Part shown: in pieces, positions 1-12,300 of the stretch
How positions within the stretch are numbered: the first letter of the stretch is position 1
Layout of the letters: every line of letters begins with the position of its first letter
DNA from: Heliopora coerulea
Taxonomy: Eukaryota > Cnidaria > Anthozoa > Scleralcyonacea > Helioporidae
Assembly (NCBI GenBank): GCA_030142905.1
Contig: JASJOG010000024.1
Span: 2,124,001-2,188,000, forward strand
Length of the DNA stretch: 64,000 bases
Reading direction: 5' to 3'
Made by a program: the position numbers and the translations under genes
The notes under the pieces: model-generated
Told to the model about the DNA's origin: nothing
What the model saw: the letters and a program-made list of their open reading frames with translations, nothing else
The model's database searches: none

Positions 1-245
1 CGTGTGCAATCCGAAGACTTTTTATGGCGGATTCGCTACTTCAGTGTAAACTGCTACTTTGAATACGAAGAAAATGTCTCCGGAATGCCTACGAATCCGG
101 AGAAATTTGGTCTAGTGTAAACGTAGCCGAAGTAATCAGTATAACTACATCAATTTTTTTTTCACGACACAAGTTGAATTTTATTGCTTCGGTGTAACCA
201 AGCTTTTAAACTTTATTAGTCGAGGTGAGTAAAGCAGGATTTTAC
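1..245. other. UTP18 intron, MITE-like debris
   Basis: Non-coding. Positions 1-140 contain GTGTAAAC motifs and a small hairpin (CTCCGGA...TCCGGAG), resembling a piece of a palindromic MITE. I see nothing else. Confidence 0.4.
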
Positions 246-346
246 CTTACTGGATAGGAGATAAATGTACCCACTTTTACCAATAAACGCCAAGTACTTT
301 CCGTCAGGTGAAACATAAAATACCTCAAAACTTTTCTCTTCTTTTC
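246..346 (-). CDS. UTP18: UTP18 exon 8 (WD40 repeat)
   Basis: 101 nt; acceptor TTATTTAG|GAAAAG, donor AGTAAG|GTAAAA, completing the phase-1 codon of the preceding exon. It encodes SFEVFYVSPDGKYLAFIG and GYIYLLS, matching SFEVSPDG...GYLHLLA. The next exon is not in the window. Confidence 0.88.
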
Positions 347-3300
347 CTAAATAAAAAATTAGAAGCAATAACTCTTTCCTGAAAAAATAAATTTTGTCGG
401 TAAATTCATTTATGGTTTTATTCTTGATTAGGGTTTTCAAAAATCTTCAAGATTATGGAGGCCTCAGGACCCTTCGGAGAACACTGATCAAAAATTTTCC
501 ACAACACAGTCGTATTGATCAGCGTAGTTAGGGAACGATTAACGTACGTCAAGTATCGAACTGTACTTCAGTGACTTATTCTTTTATACTATATTCCTGC
601 ATTGGTAGAAAACAAGTTTTCACTTGTGTTTGTCAGTTATACAAGATATCACTAAATGTTGGCGTCGCAAGCGGGTAGGGGAAGCTCTTACCCGTCCAAC
701 CAGGCTAAAAAAAGAAAACGGTGGGGGAATGCCCTCCACGAAAACAAGTATAGAAACAAAAATAAAAAAGTTTTTCAAACGAAAGTTAACAGAATAAAAG
801 GGGGAGTTACAGGGTATAATGACTACCTACTACAAATTTTTCCTTCCATGACATTTTCATACATTCTGCACGGACCTTTCTTACTTTGTGCGTCAGTTTC
901 TAATTTAAAACGTTTTTACTTCTTGCACGAAAAGTGCGACGATAATAATGCACCGACATATTGTTTTGCAATTTAACAAGCATTATTTTTTTCGATCTGT
1001 GACTAAGATTATTCATGAAAATGCATTAATTCAGCCCAACATGGGTGTCAAACCTGGTCCACTGGCATGATTTCAGCCAGCTACAACCGAAATAACTCTC
1101 CGACAACTAAGTTTAATGAAAGGAGAAGAGTATAGGTTGAAATAATGGAGCAAAAAACCTAAATGAGAAGTGTTGTATGCAAAATTGCTGAGTGTTCAAA
1201 GCAACTACATTGTGCAAGTAAGTTGTTTTCTCGCACAGCGACAAGGTGGTCATCACTAAATGTGTGTTCGTTTTCAGAGACAGCCTTAGAACACTGCATG
1301 ATTTCGTCAAGTCTGTTTTTTTTCCCTTAAATACAAGAATAGAACCATTTCTCTCATAAAACACGAAGAAACTGGAAAAACGTACCACGTAACATATTGT
1401 TGTACCAGTAACTCACCAATTTCCTGTTCACAACCCAAATTAGTATTTCTTACTTTTATGGTAGTTTACAAACAACCAGAAGACTATATCACATTCACAA
1501 TTTGCTCTCATGAAATGTGAAAGGTGAAAGGGGTTGGACCTTCACAAATGCACAGCACAGAAAACATAGTTTCATAAATACAGCCCATAATTATTTATCT
1601 CCAGCATTCGTCAAGTTCTACTGTACCTCTAATTCCAGGAATTCTTGTTACACTACCAGAAACCATATCATAGCAATAGAAATGTTGCCTTCGTGACGCC
1701 AGTATCACTTGCTGACCATTTTCAACAAAGTGTGCTGTATGAATTGGAAAACCTTTCACGAATATGCTTTGAAGACTTGCATTAGCCTTGCCATCAACCT
1801 GCGTGTCGAGATAAGGAGTCTTTTAATGAAACAGATAAGCTACGTCATCGTCAAAATGTAGCAGTGAAACGAAACTACCAAATATTGAGAACATCAGCAG
1901 CAAAAAATAACAATGCGCATGCCCTAAAGAGCTTTACCCAAAAGAGTTTTCTCACTCCCTTACGTGAATCTAACCTTTAATCTCCTGACCGGCAGTGAGA
2001 CGATTTAACCTTTTAGCCATACGGACTAAGATGACGAGAGAGAGTTACTTTTTCTACTGGTCTGTACTAACGGTGTAATCTGCCTGCGACAAACGTCGGA
2101 CATGGATTGGTATTATCAAAGTAACCGTAACTATACTGGAAACAGTTGTCACGGTTACACGTCAGCTTTCAGCCCCTTCTCTGTATAAAATGAAATATTC
2201 ACTCTATATCATTTCATGCACGATATTTCATGTCAAACACACAAAATACGTGTGAGGTATAAGCTATAGCAAGAAAATACGCTCAACTGATGAAAAACTA
2301 AGAAAGTCATTTGCAAGATAAAAAAAAAGAAACAAACAAAAAAAAAAAAGAAAAAACCAGAAACACTTTTCAAATGTTAGAAGATCCGGAAACCATCTTA
2401 TTTTCAATAACAAATTTGTTTGTTTTTTTTGTGGGACACCAAAGCTCCATTTTAATACACATGGTCAAATAGTTATAACATATACTTAATCTACCGACAA
2501 AGCAAAATGGTGTGTCAAGGTTTTACGTATCCTTTGCAACCTTAGCAGTATGCATTTATGATTCATTTTCGATTACGAACCAGTGCGATAAAAAACCTTT
2601 ACTTCACCGAGTCCGTGTAGCTCAATGGTTAGTGTATCTCACCAGGAACTTGAAGGTTCGATTCCTGATAGGAACTCAATAAACGTTTCTTAAGTACCCT
2701 TCAAAGGGAAGCATTTCCCTATTTCTACGCTACGTCCGGGATTCCTGGACATTTCTGCCTAGCAAGAATGTCACGAGGGCTAAAAGTACCTAAAATTCGA
2801 TAAAAAAATTCCATTCACAGTTTTATTGTAATAAACAGTCTAAGTAAACGTTGTCGACAATTGTGCAAAAACAGATTATAGGGCACATCCTTCTCAGGTA
2901 GAAAATAATTCAGGTCAAATGACGTAGTCTGACTCGTGCTGTTGCTTATTAAGAAGTTATTGATGTAACGGAGGCAAATAACACCAGAGAAAAAGCACAT
3001 GTAACGAACAACTTTTTACGTTATGAAAGACTTCCGATCAAAGAAACGCCGCTTAAAGTCATGTACAATGCAGTGGTCTCGCCGTATTGTAGGAAGCTAG
3101 TTGAACTTACGGGGATCGGGAACAAAACTTTAGTTCAGGGTGGGCGTTTATAGGTAAATGTTGACATCGACTTTATTGTTGACAATACTGGGACAATACT
3201 TACGGATTTACACCTATGACAAAGCATATTTCGTGTTCAGGAGAAGGACTATTTCAGTAAATTACTAATTTATGAATTAAAAGACTTAATATAATTATAA

Positions 3301-6300
3301 AATGTCCTAGCTTTTTTACCCTTTATGAAGGATATCAAATGTGACCATACATTTATCGCGAGTTTTAACGGCATCTCCGTTTAACTCCTAATTATAATAA
3401 AGTATCAACCATCGTTAAAACATGTGCAATACATTAGATTTTTAAATATTTTCTATTTTAATTTTGATGTGCAAGTAAGTGCGATGAAAAAAAAAAAATT
3501 AGAAAACACTTTGCATAGTGTTATACCTGTTTTAAGGGAGGCCCAAATGATATTGCGGCCCCCAAAAATAAAATGTTAGCGGGCCACGGCCCCCGTGGCC
3601 CCTGTTTCCTACGACACTTGACGAAAAATTCAGTGTGAAACTTTATATACACGAGGGACCCATGCAGCAGAACAATTTTAGTCCAAACGACACGCTAATT
3701 AATGCTAACAAATTATCACACAAAGCCGGTAGTAATATTTTGTAAAGTCAAATAAGTTCAAAGTTTTTAATCCCGAGTTAAGACCGAAAGATTAACTCAA
3801 ATGGGTCAGTTGCTGTATCACCTATTTTGCCAATCGGTGACAACACCACCCAGTTTTATCAACCCCATTGGGTGACCTGGAATTCCCGACATGCTTACTA
3901 AAACACCTCATCATAGGCCTGATACAGAAAACTTGTAAGTGGTATGTGAACGACAATTGACATCCACTGGAATAGTATTCACATCATCTTCATGACATTT
4001 CATTTCTCATACACTTTTGGTATTACAACTATGTAGGGTTTCAAAATAAACATTTCTTTGCAACAGCGCATAATGCACCAAAAATATACCAATATTTCCA
4101 GGACCGTAGCCAAAGAGGGTGAGGAACTAGGCCCCTAAAATAAATTTGGATCCCTTTAAAAAGTTTAACAAAAAACACATTATAACCTATAGATTGCTTT
4201 TTATGTACAAGCCACAACAAATTGCCTTCTATCTTGACGCCAGGTTGGTTACAGGCCCAAGTATTTGCTTCAAAAACTCTCCAGTCGAGCCCGTGTTATA
4301 ATGAACATATTATATCTGTCATCAAAAGGGTTTGACACAGATGCACGTACTCATTGTTCGAAACAAGGGATTACACAAAGGATCGCACGGGCCTTACTTA
4401 TATTACAGTCGTGGCTATCAACACGCATTTGAGACGACAGAGAACTGCGAACGTACGAAGCGTGTTTATTTATTTATAAGAATACATTTTACAGGATATC
4501 GCTTCAGTTATAAATAAACTGCTATCAATGTGAGTCCTGTATATAAAAGTAAAATATACATGGGATATACTACGATAATAATATCTAAAATAAAAAAATA
4601 TAACAGTATATATTATATATTACCGTTAAACCTATTAAAGATACGTCCTCCTTTATAAAAGAAGGCGCGTTTGGTTGATTCAAGCCTTACTTTGTCCAGA
4701 ACTAAATTTCAACTGTTTCTGGTATTGTAATTATGAACATTACATCACCTAACTTTAAAATAACTGTCAAAATAGACTGGAACTTTTTGATCAATACAAT
4801 TTTTCACAAGATTATATACGGTCTCGACTCTATTTGTTCTGTTATAAAAAGTTTGGTGCTATTACCACATACCTGAAAAATACTTAAAGTATTGTTCAAT
4901 CCAGCAGTGAGAAGAATCTTCGAATTTGGGTGAAATTCTAGACACTGAACAGTTGCCTAAAGCACATGTAAAAGCAATATTATTAACTTGCAGCATTTCA
5001 AGTCCATGGTTCGCAATTTATCAGTCACCTATGTGGGAGTGATTGCGGAATTTTGACGGGTTTTTCAAAGGCTCCAAGGAAATGTAAGTTATATTATCTA
5101 AACGTTTCCACCAGCAGGATTGTCATACATTACTTTAAGTACCATAAGGCGCTGAGACAGACTAACAGACAAAACAAAAGAATGATTTTAAGCGCATGTG
5201 TTAATGTAGCTTAATGTAACAATCTGCGTTAATGTAGCTTAATGATTAGAGCATCTCACCGGCGATCAGAAGGTTATGGGTTCGATTTCCGTCTGACTCA
5301 GATAGTTTTTCTGTGAAGAATAGCTTGAGAGCATGCGCTTAAAAATCATATATCTACCAAGCTACCACATTTCACTAAAACAAAAGAATGCTTGAGATGA
5401 CTGAGCCGAGTGTTTGAGTTCAGATTTTCTAAGCATTTTACTGGCATTCGATTAATCAATCATTTGTGTTAACAAGTGTCAAAATATTAGTACGTTAAAG
5501 CCAATTACAGAACTTGCTTGATGTTGAGAATGATCTCAGTTATGTGCTATGTTTATACAAGACTACCAACAAAAATTCTTTTTGCAATAAAGCAGATCCT
5601 TCCTCCTTGTTTGAAAAGGGAAGAATTATTAGGTTGTTTCGGAGTACGGTAATGTCCACAGCCTTGAAAATGATTATATTATTCGCCTACTCAGTCTTCT
5701 TGACAGGTCTACACGATGGGAAGAGGAATGGCAAGCCTGAATTAGGACACTTACAGGTAAGTGTTGGGTGGGAAGTAAGATTAAGTACCAATACAATCTA
5801 TTATTAAAATACGCGTTAATAATTCACAAAAAAAAAAAAAACGCATTAGAAAGTGGCTCCGATTTAGCATGCTGTAAGTCGGATTTATTATATGACTGAG
5901 CTCGCTAGCCGGTCTGTACGCAAGATCACGCACTGTGATTGACTGCCTAGCGGTGCAATAAGTTTTTCGTACAGACCGGCTAGTTTTGGCGGGAAAATTT
6001 CCCAGTTGGTTTGAAGACAAACAAACCAGATTCAGGTAAGTTTTACAAAATATCTACAATAAAAAAAATACCAAAAAATCTTCTCAAAAATAATTTTAAG
6101 CAGAAAACTAGATGAATAGATACCGAAAACACGAAATAATAGGTGAAAACAAGTAAGTAAACCTAAGCAGCTCACTCACGAACTAAAACGTTCGTTAAAA
6201 GCGCTGAAGGAAACAACCAAAATCTATATAATAAATTCTTTATTAACCGCGTTTGTTCGGTAAGGACAGGAAAGTATTTGCGCTTTGTTTTTTCCGCACA

Positions 6301-9300
6301 GACTGAGCGAGCGCTCCTTCGTCGCTCGGTCTGTACGAAAACCTCAGGCAAATATTTTCCCGTACAGACCCCACACTCGGTTAATAAGTAATCAATATTT
6401 CTTGAAACCTCAAAATAGGCGGTTTACGGCTTGTCCATACCGTGATCTTTCGGTCGTTCATATTGTATCTATTACTAAACCCTTTCCCAGCGAGATCCCT
6501 TCTCTTGGCTCGTAAATTCGGCTGGTGCTAGCTAGAATAAAACAATAGATTGATCCTGCTGGAAAATAACTATCAATTAATTTATGATTCTGCTCAAATA
6601 AAAGCCAAGACGATCTCGAGATGACTACTCAAGAAGATTTCTTTGTCAAAAAAACAATTTACCTTTTTTGTAATATAAAGAAAACACAACTAGCACAACC
6701 AAAAATCCTTCCACTAACATTTAAAGGTTTTGAGTAATTTGCATCCTTCATTCTTCCAATATCAATCACTCCTCTTGGTAAATAATCTGACATTTTAGAC
6801 AGAACGCTGCCAGTTTGTTGAAGGATTTCACTGTCCTCTTCATCATTATCACTACCTGCTAAAAAGAGTGGGGAAACAGGTATAGCCATTAAATTGAAAC
6901 AACTCGTAGGGTATAGAGTCAAACTGATGGTTGCTTATGGCAAAACAATTACGCATCATCGACGATATCACGACAATGTACAAACAATTATGTCCAAAAC
7001 CAGCGAAGCTGAAATATGTCACTGATAGCATGGTAGGTATTGATGTACAGATCATATGTGCTAGTCATAAATAGGTCAGTAATGATAGGTCTGCAACAAG
7101 GTCAATAGTTATAACAAGATTGCATGAGGGAGTACTGGGGTCAAGTTTATCAAATGTCATGTAAATGAGGTTTGTAAAAGTATGAGCGGTACAGTTTTGT
7201 TTTCGGATTGCGAAAGGGTGTAGTGCTTCGGAATAACAGTATCATAACACGTGTTCCGGCACCCAAGGGACCTATAAGGCCTGGGAAACTCAGAGTTACA
7301 TCGAGATCCAGGCCGCAGACTTGTATCACGATGCGGGCCGTGGCAGCTTACAGATTTAAAAGTAAAGCAAATGATTTGAACTCGGAATTATCGGTACATG
7401 TGGGCGAAGTTGATCAGTTGATGAAGTTGAGCAGGTAGATTGTTTGCAGTGTTTGCTGTGACTGACGTTTCGGTGCAGTTGCCATGGAAACCAATGATTC
7501 TATCGGCATCCCTTCTGGTTCGTGCTACGCTAAAAGTAGATACTGGATATTAGTAGTAAAGCAGTAGCGAAGTAGTAGTGCTAGTGGTAGTGTAGTGGTA
7601 AAGGTGGTGGTCATAACAGTGGTAGCGGCGGTGGTGGAGTTGTCGGCTAGCTTGGGAGCCAATCCACCTATAACTACAGCAGCAATATGCCAACCACGGT
7701 TGAACAACTAACATACATGTAGAAGTAAATTTAATTTACAAATTGTGACAAATTGTCACTGAGTCATTGACTATACTATTAGTGGTGGATTGAAAATTAA
7801 TAGCAAACCTGTTGCTTTGGTTTCTTGTCCTCTGATACTTGCCCATGCTGGTACACCATATAATTTTTTAAATCTTGTAAAAATAAACGAGAAGAGTTTT
7901 ATCTACAGATGAAATAACCAGCTTCCAATTTAAAGAAATACAGTACTGTACAGGGGTAACACAGTAGAGTAAAACATAAACTGAAAATAAATGCTACATC
8001 TAACGAAAACTCAGGCTGGAAAACTGAATATGTTTGTCTTTCACTTTGACTTGGTTTTACCTCCTATTTAATAGGAAGTATTTTCTTTATTTCATTTGAG
8101 ACGAAGAAACAGGGGGTGGAAAGTTGAGTAAACAAGAAACGGCAGTGATACCCTCTCTTGATGGGCAATTATTGCTACTGTTTTGCGTTCTCCTCAGCTT
8201 CAACAAGTGTCTCTATAACTTGATGGAAACACAGAAATGCCTTCCTTTTCCTTCTCTTAACACCATGTACACTGTCGAGATAGAGGAAGTCTACATTTTC
8301 CAGTATTCATGATGTCAAAATTTTTCTACACCCATGTTATAAAGGCTTTATTTAGTTCATACAAACTACAGTTTTGTTTTAAATCTAGATTTTTCAAGCA
8401 GCAGTTTGTGCCAGGTTAGTGAAATTATTCACATTCATGTGGGTGTTGTTTTCTAGGTCATTTTCTTCATGGTTTCTAAACAGAAGGGCAATTAAAATGG
8501 GTTTCCATACCAAACTGAATACTTCAATCTACACAAACATCTATAATTTACAAACATCCATAGTAAGTATAGTATTAAAGGGAAATCACTTCGTTTATTG
8601 GGCTGCCCTTGGTTGAATGACACTTAAAAAGCTAAAAGGGCATGGGAACTGTCAAAACGTAAGAGAGGAGATACTGATGTTTCAACAAAGGCCTTTCAAA
8701 ATGTGAAATAAGTTAAAACCAGGTGGAATTTTTATAAGTAAAAAAAGTCACGTAATACAAACACAACCAATAGGATTAAAGAGTTACAGTAATTACCAAC
8801 TAAGTATTGAGATGTATATTATGGAAGATGATTTTATAAAAGTTAAAATAAAGGAATAAACTCAAGGGAATAAGGAATTTAAGCCAATATTTCTACTTGC
8901 CCATTCTAGATAAAATGATTAAGTTGTAAAGAAATACAGTAAATGACATGAACTAAATGTCATGTGAATAAAGGATACTGTACAAGTCAATGTTTTTATC
9001 TTCCTAAGCTAGACAAAATCATTACCTAATTGGTACAATAAAGAAATAAATGATACAAACTAAAGCAAAATTAATACAACTAAAAAATAAAATGCACAAG
9101 CTAATGTTTGTATTTGTCCTTGCTAGACACAAGGAGTAACTTTGCGTTAAATGATAGAAAAGCATTCATTGATATAGGGATCAGGGAATGAATGGTTCCT
9201 AGTCCAAAAATAAAAATACGTGTCCAGCACAAAATGTGAAACAAATTCATGATACATTTAGTAGAATAATTTATTAAACAAGTAAATCTATAAACCAGGT

Positions 9301-12300
9301 CTTTTCGTGTGCAAGACGGCGCGCGTGTGGTGATTCGCACGCGTAAATCAACTTGCGCATGCGAATCGCACGGGTACTAAGTTCATTGTCTGCACTTTAG
9401 CAGCCAATCAAAACACATTTAAAACTATAGCAAAAGGAAAATTTACAAACATTGCTATTTATTCAAACGGTTTATCTTTAGGTTGATCATCTTCGATTTC
9501 TACATCAAAATATGATCGTGATCAGAATCGTGAAAAATATCTCGGTGGTTCAGTTTCTGAAAGTTTAGTTTTTCTTCTTTCTTTTTTTTTTTTTTTGAGA
9601 TGAATGTCGAGTGTTCTCGCGATAATTTCATTTCTGTTCACATCATTCAAGTTTTTGTTGTTTGCACCAATTATTAACATTAACTCCATTCTACTCTGCT
9701 TCGTTGAAAGGCACCCGTTCGATAGTATGTTAGTGAAGATGTGTTAAAGGAAATTTTTAGCTTCCGCATTCCTGTGCCAAACTTTAACGCAAATTCGTTG
9801 TCAAATGTTGCTTGGAAATGACTGGCAAAACTGGTAATAGCGTTATTTCCATAGTGCTTTTCATCCGTCCAGTTCTTTAGGTCAAAAAACCTCACCATCG
9901 CATATACTCAGTCCTCAAAATCTTCGATGCGGTGTTCTAAAAGTGTGGACAGATTGGGCTTTTACGCTTTTTTTCCCGCATTACTAGCTTTCAACCTGTT
10001 GTGGTTGTTCAGATTACGCATCTTTTGAAAACTGATGCAAATTAATCCCCCGTGTTTGGCAGCTTTTAACGCTTCCCCTCCCTTCATAAAATGTTACGAG
10101 AAGGAAAACATCCCCCCATTTTCTGTCAGCCTAACCCGCTAAAACGAGCTAGATAGCCGTTATAAAATTCGTGGATGATGCCAGCAGAGTTCTTGCTGTC
10201 TTCTAATTCCAACAAAGTAAGACAGTGCAGTTGTCAGTTTCACCTCATAGGCACGGACGCCAAGGAGACATGAAGATGACCGCAGCACACGTAGTTTGAT
10301 TTGCGCGTGTGCCAACGCGTGCGCGTGCGATCGCACACGTCAAACGAAAAGCCTGAATCGACCAAATAATTAATTAAATGATTCAATTTATTAAACGATT
10401 AATTGATATTATTTCTTAAATCTACTAAATGCTGTTCAATAAATTATTCTACTAAATTAAATTGTACTACTATATGGCTTTGTTTCCTGTTTTGTGCTGC
10501 ACACTTATTTTTATGTTTACATTTGAGATTCCCACGTGGGTGTTTAATTGCAACAATTTTGAAAGTTCAAAAATGTGATATCTTTCTTGTCTCTTGCACT
10601 GAACTTGCAGTGATCATTATTCCCAGAAACTGGTTAAATGGCACTAATTTTCATTTCTGGAAACAAGTGATTAATACTATTAAAATGCTGTGAAACAACT
10701 TTACCAACATCATTGCTCTTTATGGATCAAAGATGTTCAACAAACCTGTCAGAGAGACATCCAGTTTCAATGATGCAGAGCTTACACCATTGCAGGAGAC
10801 ATGCTAAATGACATTAGAGGGCAGGCACATAAAGTAATGTCTAATAATGAAATGAGATTTGTGCTGAAAAAACCCCATGTTATACAGAGGTTTTTGCTTA
10901 ATGCATTCTTTGGACAAATTTCAAAAAAGTTGACTAGTCTGGTACTCACTAAACCCAAACATTTACAAGGGTAGCATTAACAAGTTTGCAAGGAAATAGA
11001 TATTAGAAAACAGATTTGTACTGTAAGATTGTTTCTAACATGCATAAGATATAGTTCTGTAGGTATGGCATTTATGCTCAATAAACTAAAATGTGACAAA
11101 TTTAAAAATTTGTTTTGATGAAATAATTATGGTGCAAATGACCCAAAATTGTAATTAAACTTGACTAATAAATGCTGTATATTTTACAATTACAACATAC
11201 TGTAACATCAAAACTCACTGGCTTTCTAATCTTTTCTTCAATAAATCCCCAGTTATGACATCTTCTCCTCCATCCCTGAACTTCTTTAATCGGTTTTCAG
11301 CTGTAATGTCAACACTTCACAAAAGAAATGGAGAAAAAACTTAGATATACTTACATGTACATACATTCAAAGTAATGAAGTTGTATATGTTCAGCCTACC
11401 ACTGTCAAGCCTGTATAATGGATAGCTAAATTTTGTATCATGTGCAAGACTACTGTAGTGTAATAAACATGAGTTCTACAGCAGAATATAATAAATGTAA
11501 TAAACTAAATTCTTTGTGCATCCTCACTGGCAGGAATATTCACCCCAAAATCATACTGTATTCAAGGCAAAATCCATGTACTGTATACAGTAAATGATGA
11601 AATGAAATCAGAGAAAACTGCAATCAAATTTCTGTGGGCTACTGACAGTTCTATGACAAACTCAAGCAGGCTTAGCAGTCTTGAATAATCATGTCTACAT
11701 GTATCACTCAAAAGTTAATGGATCTGAATGCTTTTGTTTTTAGTGAGACATACACGAGTCTCTATATAGTATTGCAAAATGGTGATTGATTGAAAAACAC
11801 TTAGTTATGTGGAGTGAGATTGCAATTTATAATTATATTTTTGCTAATGCCAAAACAATTTTATTAACTAATAAGCAAAATAGGTTAGTATCTGCCAATT
11901 TATGGTTAAAGAAGTATATAAAAATTTGAAATTTAAATACATGCTGCTTATCAGAGAACTGACTTCCATAAATACTAATTATATACATGTAGTACCTTAA
12001 ATTACTATCATCTTCATCAATCCAAGCAGGTGCCTTTGCCTTCCCTAAACTCTCTTCTGTTGCATTAGAGTTATCTAAATCACCCTAATAAACATATGAA
12101 AAAACAGTTAAAAGTAATTCACATGAAGTGCTACATAAGAAATGATCACAGGAACTAATTCAATAGGTGGAAACTGTGACCTTAGTATAAATATCAATGC
12201 CATGCATAAAATTTCTAGTAAGGCCATAACCAATTTGAGGTGGAAACATTGATGTTTTAATATATACTTTTATCACAAGCCAGATTCTAATTACTTATGT

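Noticed and set aside
656..976. 106-codon ORF in UTP18 intron 7
   Set aside because: No domain, no splice context; chance open frame is likelier.
2611..5300. Functional tRNA genes
   Set aside because: Boxes A and B are present but acceptor pairing is incomplete and the context is repetitive.
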